NCBI GenBank assembly: GCA_910585725.1
Contig: CAJUFA010000029.1
Coordinates: forward strand, 1-41,288
From: an uncultured Dorea sp.
Lineage (GTDB): Bacteria; Bacillota; Clostridia; Lachnospirales; Lachnospiraceae
Length of the DNA: 41,288 bases
Direction of reading: 5' to 3'
Positions 41,059 to 41,288 of this stretch are shown here, piece by piece (position 1 is the stretch's first letter; each line of letters opens with the position of its first letter). The position numbers and the translations under genes are program-made. The notes below the pieces were generated by a model, which worked only from the letters and a program-made list of their open reading frames with translations, had not been told where the DNA came from and did no database searches.

Positions 41059-41288
41059 ATGGAACGAAAGCTCAGAAAAGACGCCGGAGTCATGTGGGTA
41101 TTGAAATCACTTCTGGTTTCGTATGTTCTTACCGGCGTACTGTTGTTATTACTTGCGGTAGCGCTCTATAAGCTTGAATTAAATGAGAAAGCAGTGTCTG
41201 CCGCCATTGTGGCGATCTATATCGTGTCGACGCTGATCGGAGGGATCATCATAGGCAAGTTTGCACGGGTCAGGCGTTATCTGTGGGG
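41059..41288 (+). CDS. TIGR04086-like small membrane protein (cut by window end)
   Basis: Seventy-six codons are visible: MERKLRKDAGVMWVLKSLL then a first membrane helix, a short loop (KLELNEKA) and a second helix IVAIYIVSTLIGGIIIGKFA followed by a basic loop. The pattern fits the first half of the small four-helix TIGR04086 family, common in Clostridia and of unknown function. The ATG at 41059 follows AAGGAGGG; an in-frame ATG at 41053 is closer to the site. The 3' end lies outside the window. Confidence 0.7.
   Translation, partial: MERKLRKDAGVMWVLKSLLVSYVLTGVLLLLLAVALYKLELNEKAVSAAIVAIYIVSTLIGGIIIGKFARVRRYLW

Noticed and set aside
1..41288. CRISPR arrays, tRNA or rRNA genes, insertion sequences
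   Set aside because: No regularly spaced repeat array, RNA gene signature or transposase frame was found by reading both strands.

Overview
The window looks like chromosome from a spore-forming Clostridia, most likely Lachnospiraceae. Supporting signs are a SpoVT-type AbrB regulator, a B. subtilis-like ribDE-BA-H operon behind an FMN riboswitch, several OmpR-type two-component systems paired with FtsX-type ABC transporters, and a CUT1 sugar importer with a YesN/YesM-type sensor pair. No rRNA, tRNA, CRISPR array, transposase or integrase was recognised.

Layout. (1) Bases 1-1200 are AT-rich and hold a C-terminally truncated GNAT acetyltransferase and a DinB-like protein, both on the minus strand. 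(2) Bases 1195-1902 hold no gene I can support and include a GC-richer patch. (3) Bases 1826-6927 form a self-contained cassette: response regulator, histidine kinase, ABC ATPase and FtsX permease. It ends abruptly against what may be the tail of a disrupted gene. (4) Bases 7081-8390 encode two uncharacterised proteins. (5) Bases 8401-9777 hold a WYL-domain regulator divergent from a YciI-like gene across a perfect palindrome. (6) Bases 9840-10979 hold lrgAB. (7) Bases 11009-21346 hold two response regulator/kinase pairs followed by two ABC/FtsX transporter pairs. Each transporter pair has its own promoter, with tandem half-sites one helical turn apart just upstream of the -10. (8) Bases 21484-33003 form the catabolic block: a zinc-ligand-poor MDR dehydrogenase, three xylose-isomerase-like TIM-barrel proteins, a Gfo/Idh/MocA oxidoreductase, a CUT1 importer without an ATPase, and a YesN/YesM pair. 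(9) Then come a TDT-family transporter and a chemotaxis receptor. (10) Bases 36080-40353 form the riboflavin operon. (11) The window ends with spoVT and the start of a TIGR04086-like membrane protein.

The most interesting candidate system is block 8. It has import, sensing, two oxidoreductases and three metal-dependent TIM-barrel enzymes, but no glycoside hydrolase, sugar kinase or aldolase. One TIM-barrel protein (30126-30962) carries the full active-site set of D-psicose/D-tagatose 3-epimerases, and its residue spacing matches the Agrobacterium enzyme as I remember it. This fits an oxidation/epimerisation route for a rare ketose, cyclitol or glycoside, possibly through a 3-keto intermediate. 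The substrate cannot be read from the sequence.

The second theme is peptide-antibiotic or envelope-stress defence: three sensor/FtsX-transporter modules within 20 kb plus lrgAB. The reading of genes and motifs is direct; substrates, regulators of each site and pathway order are inference.
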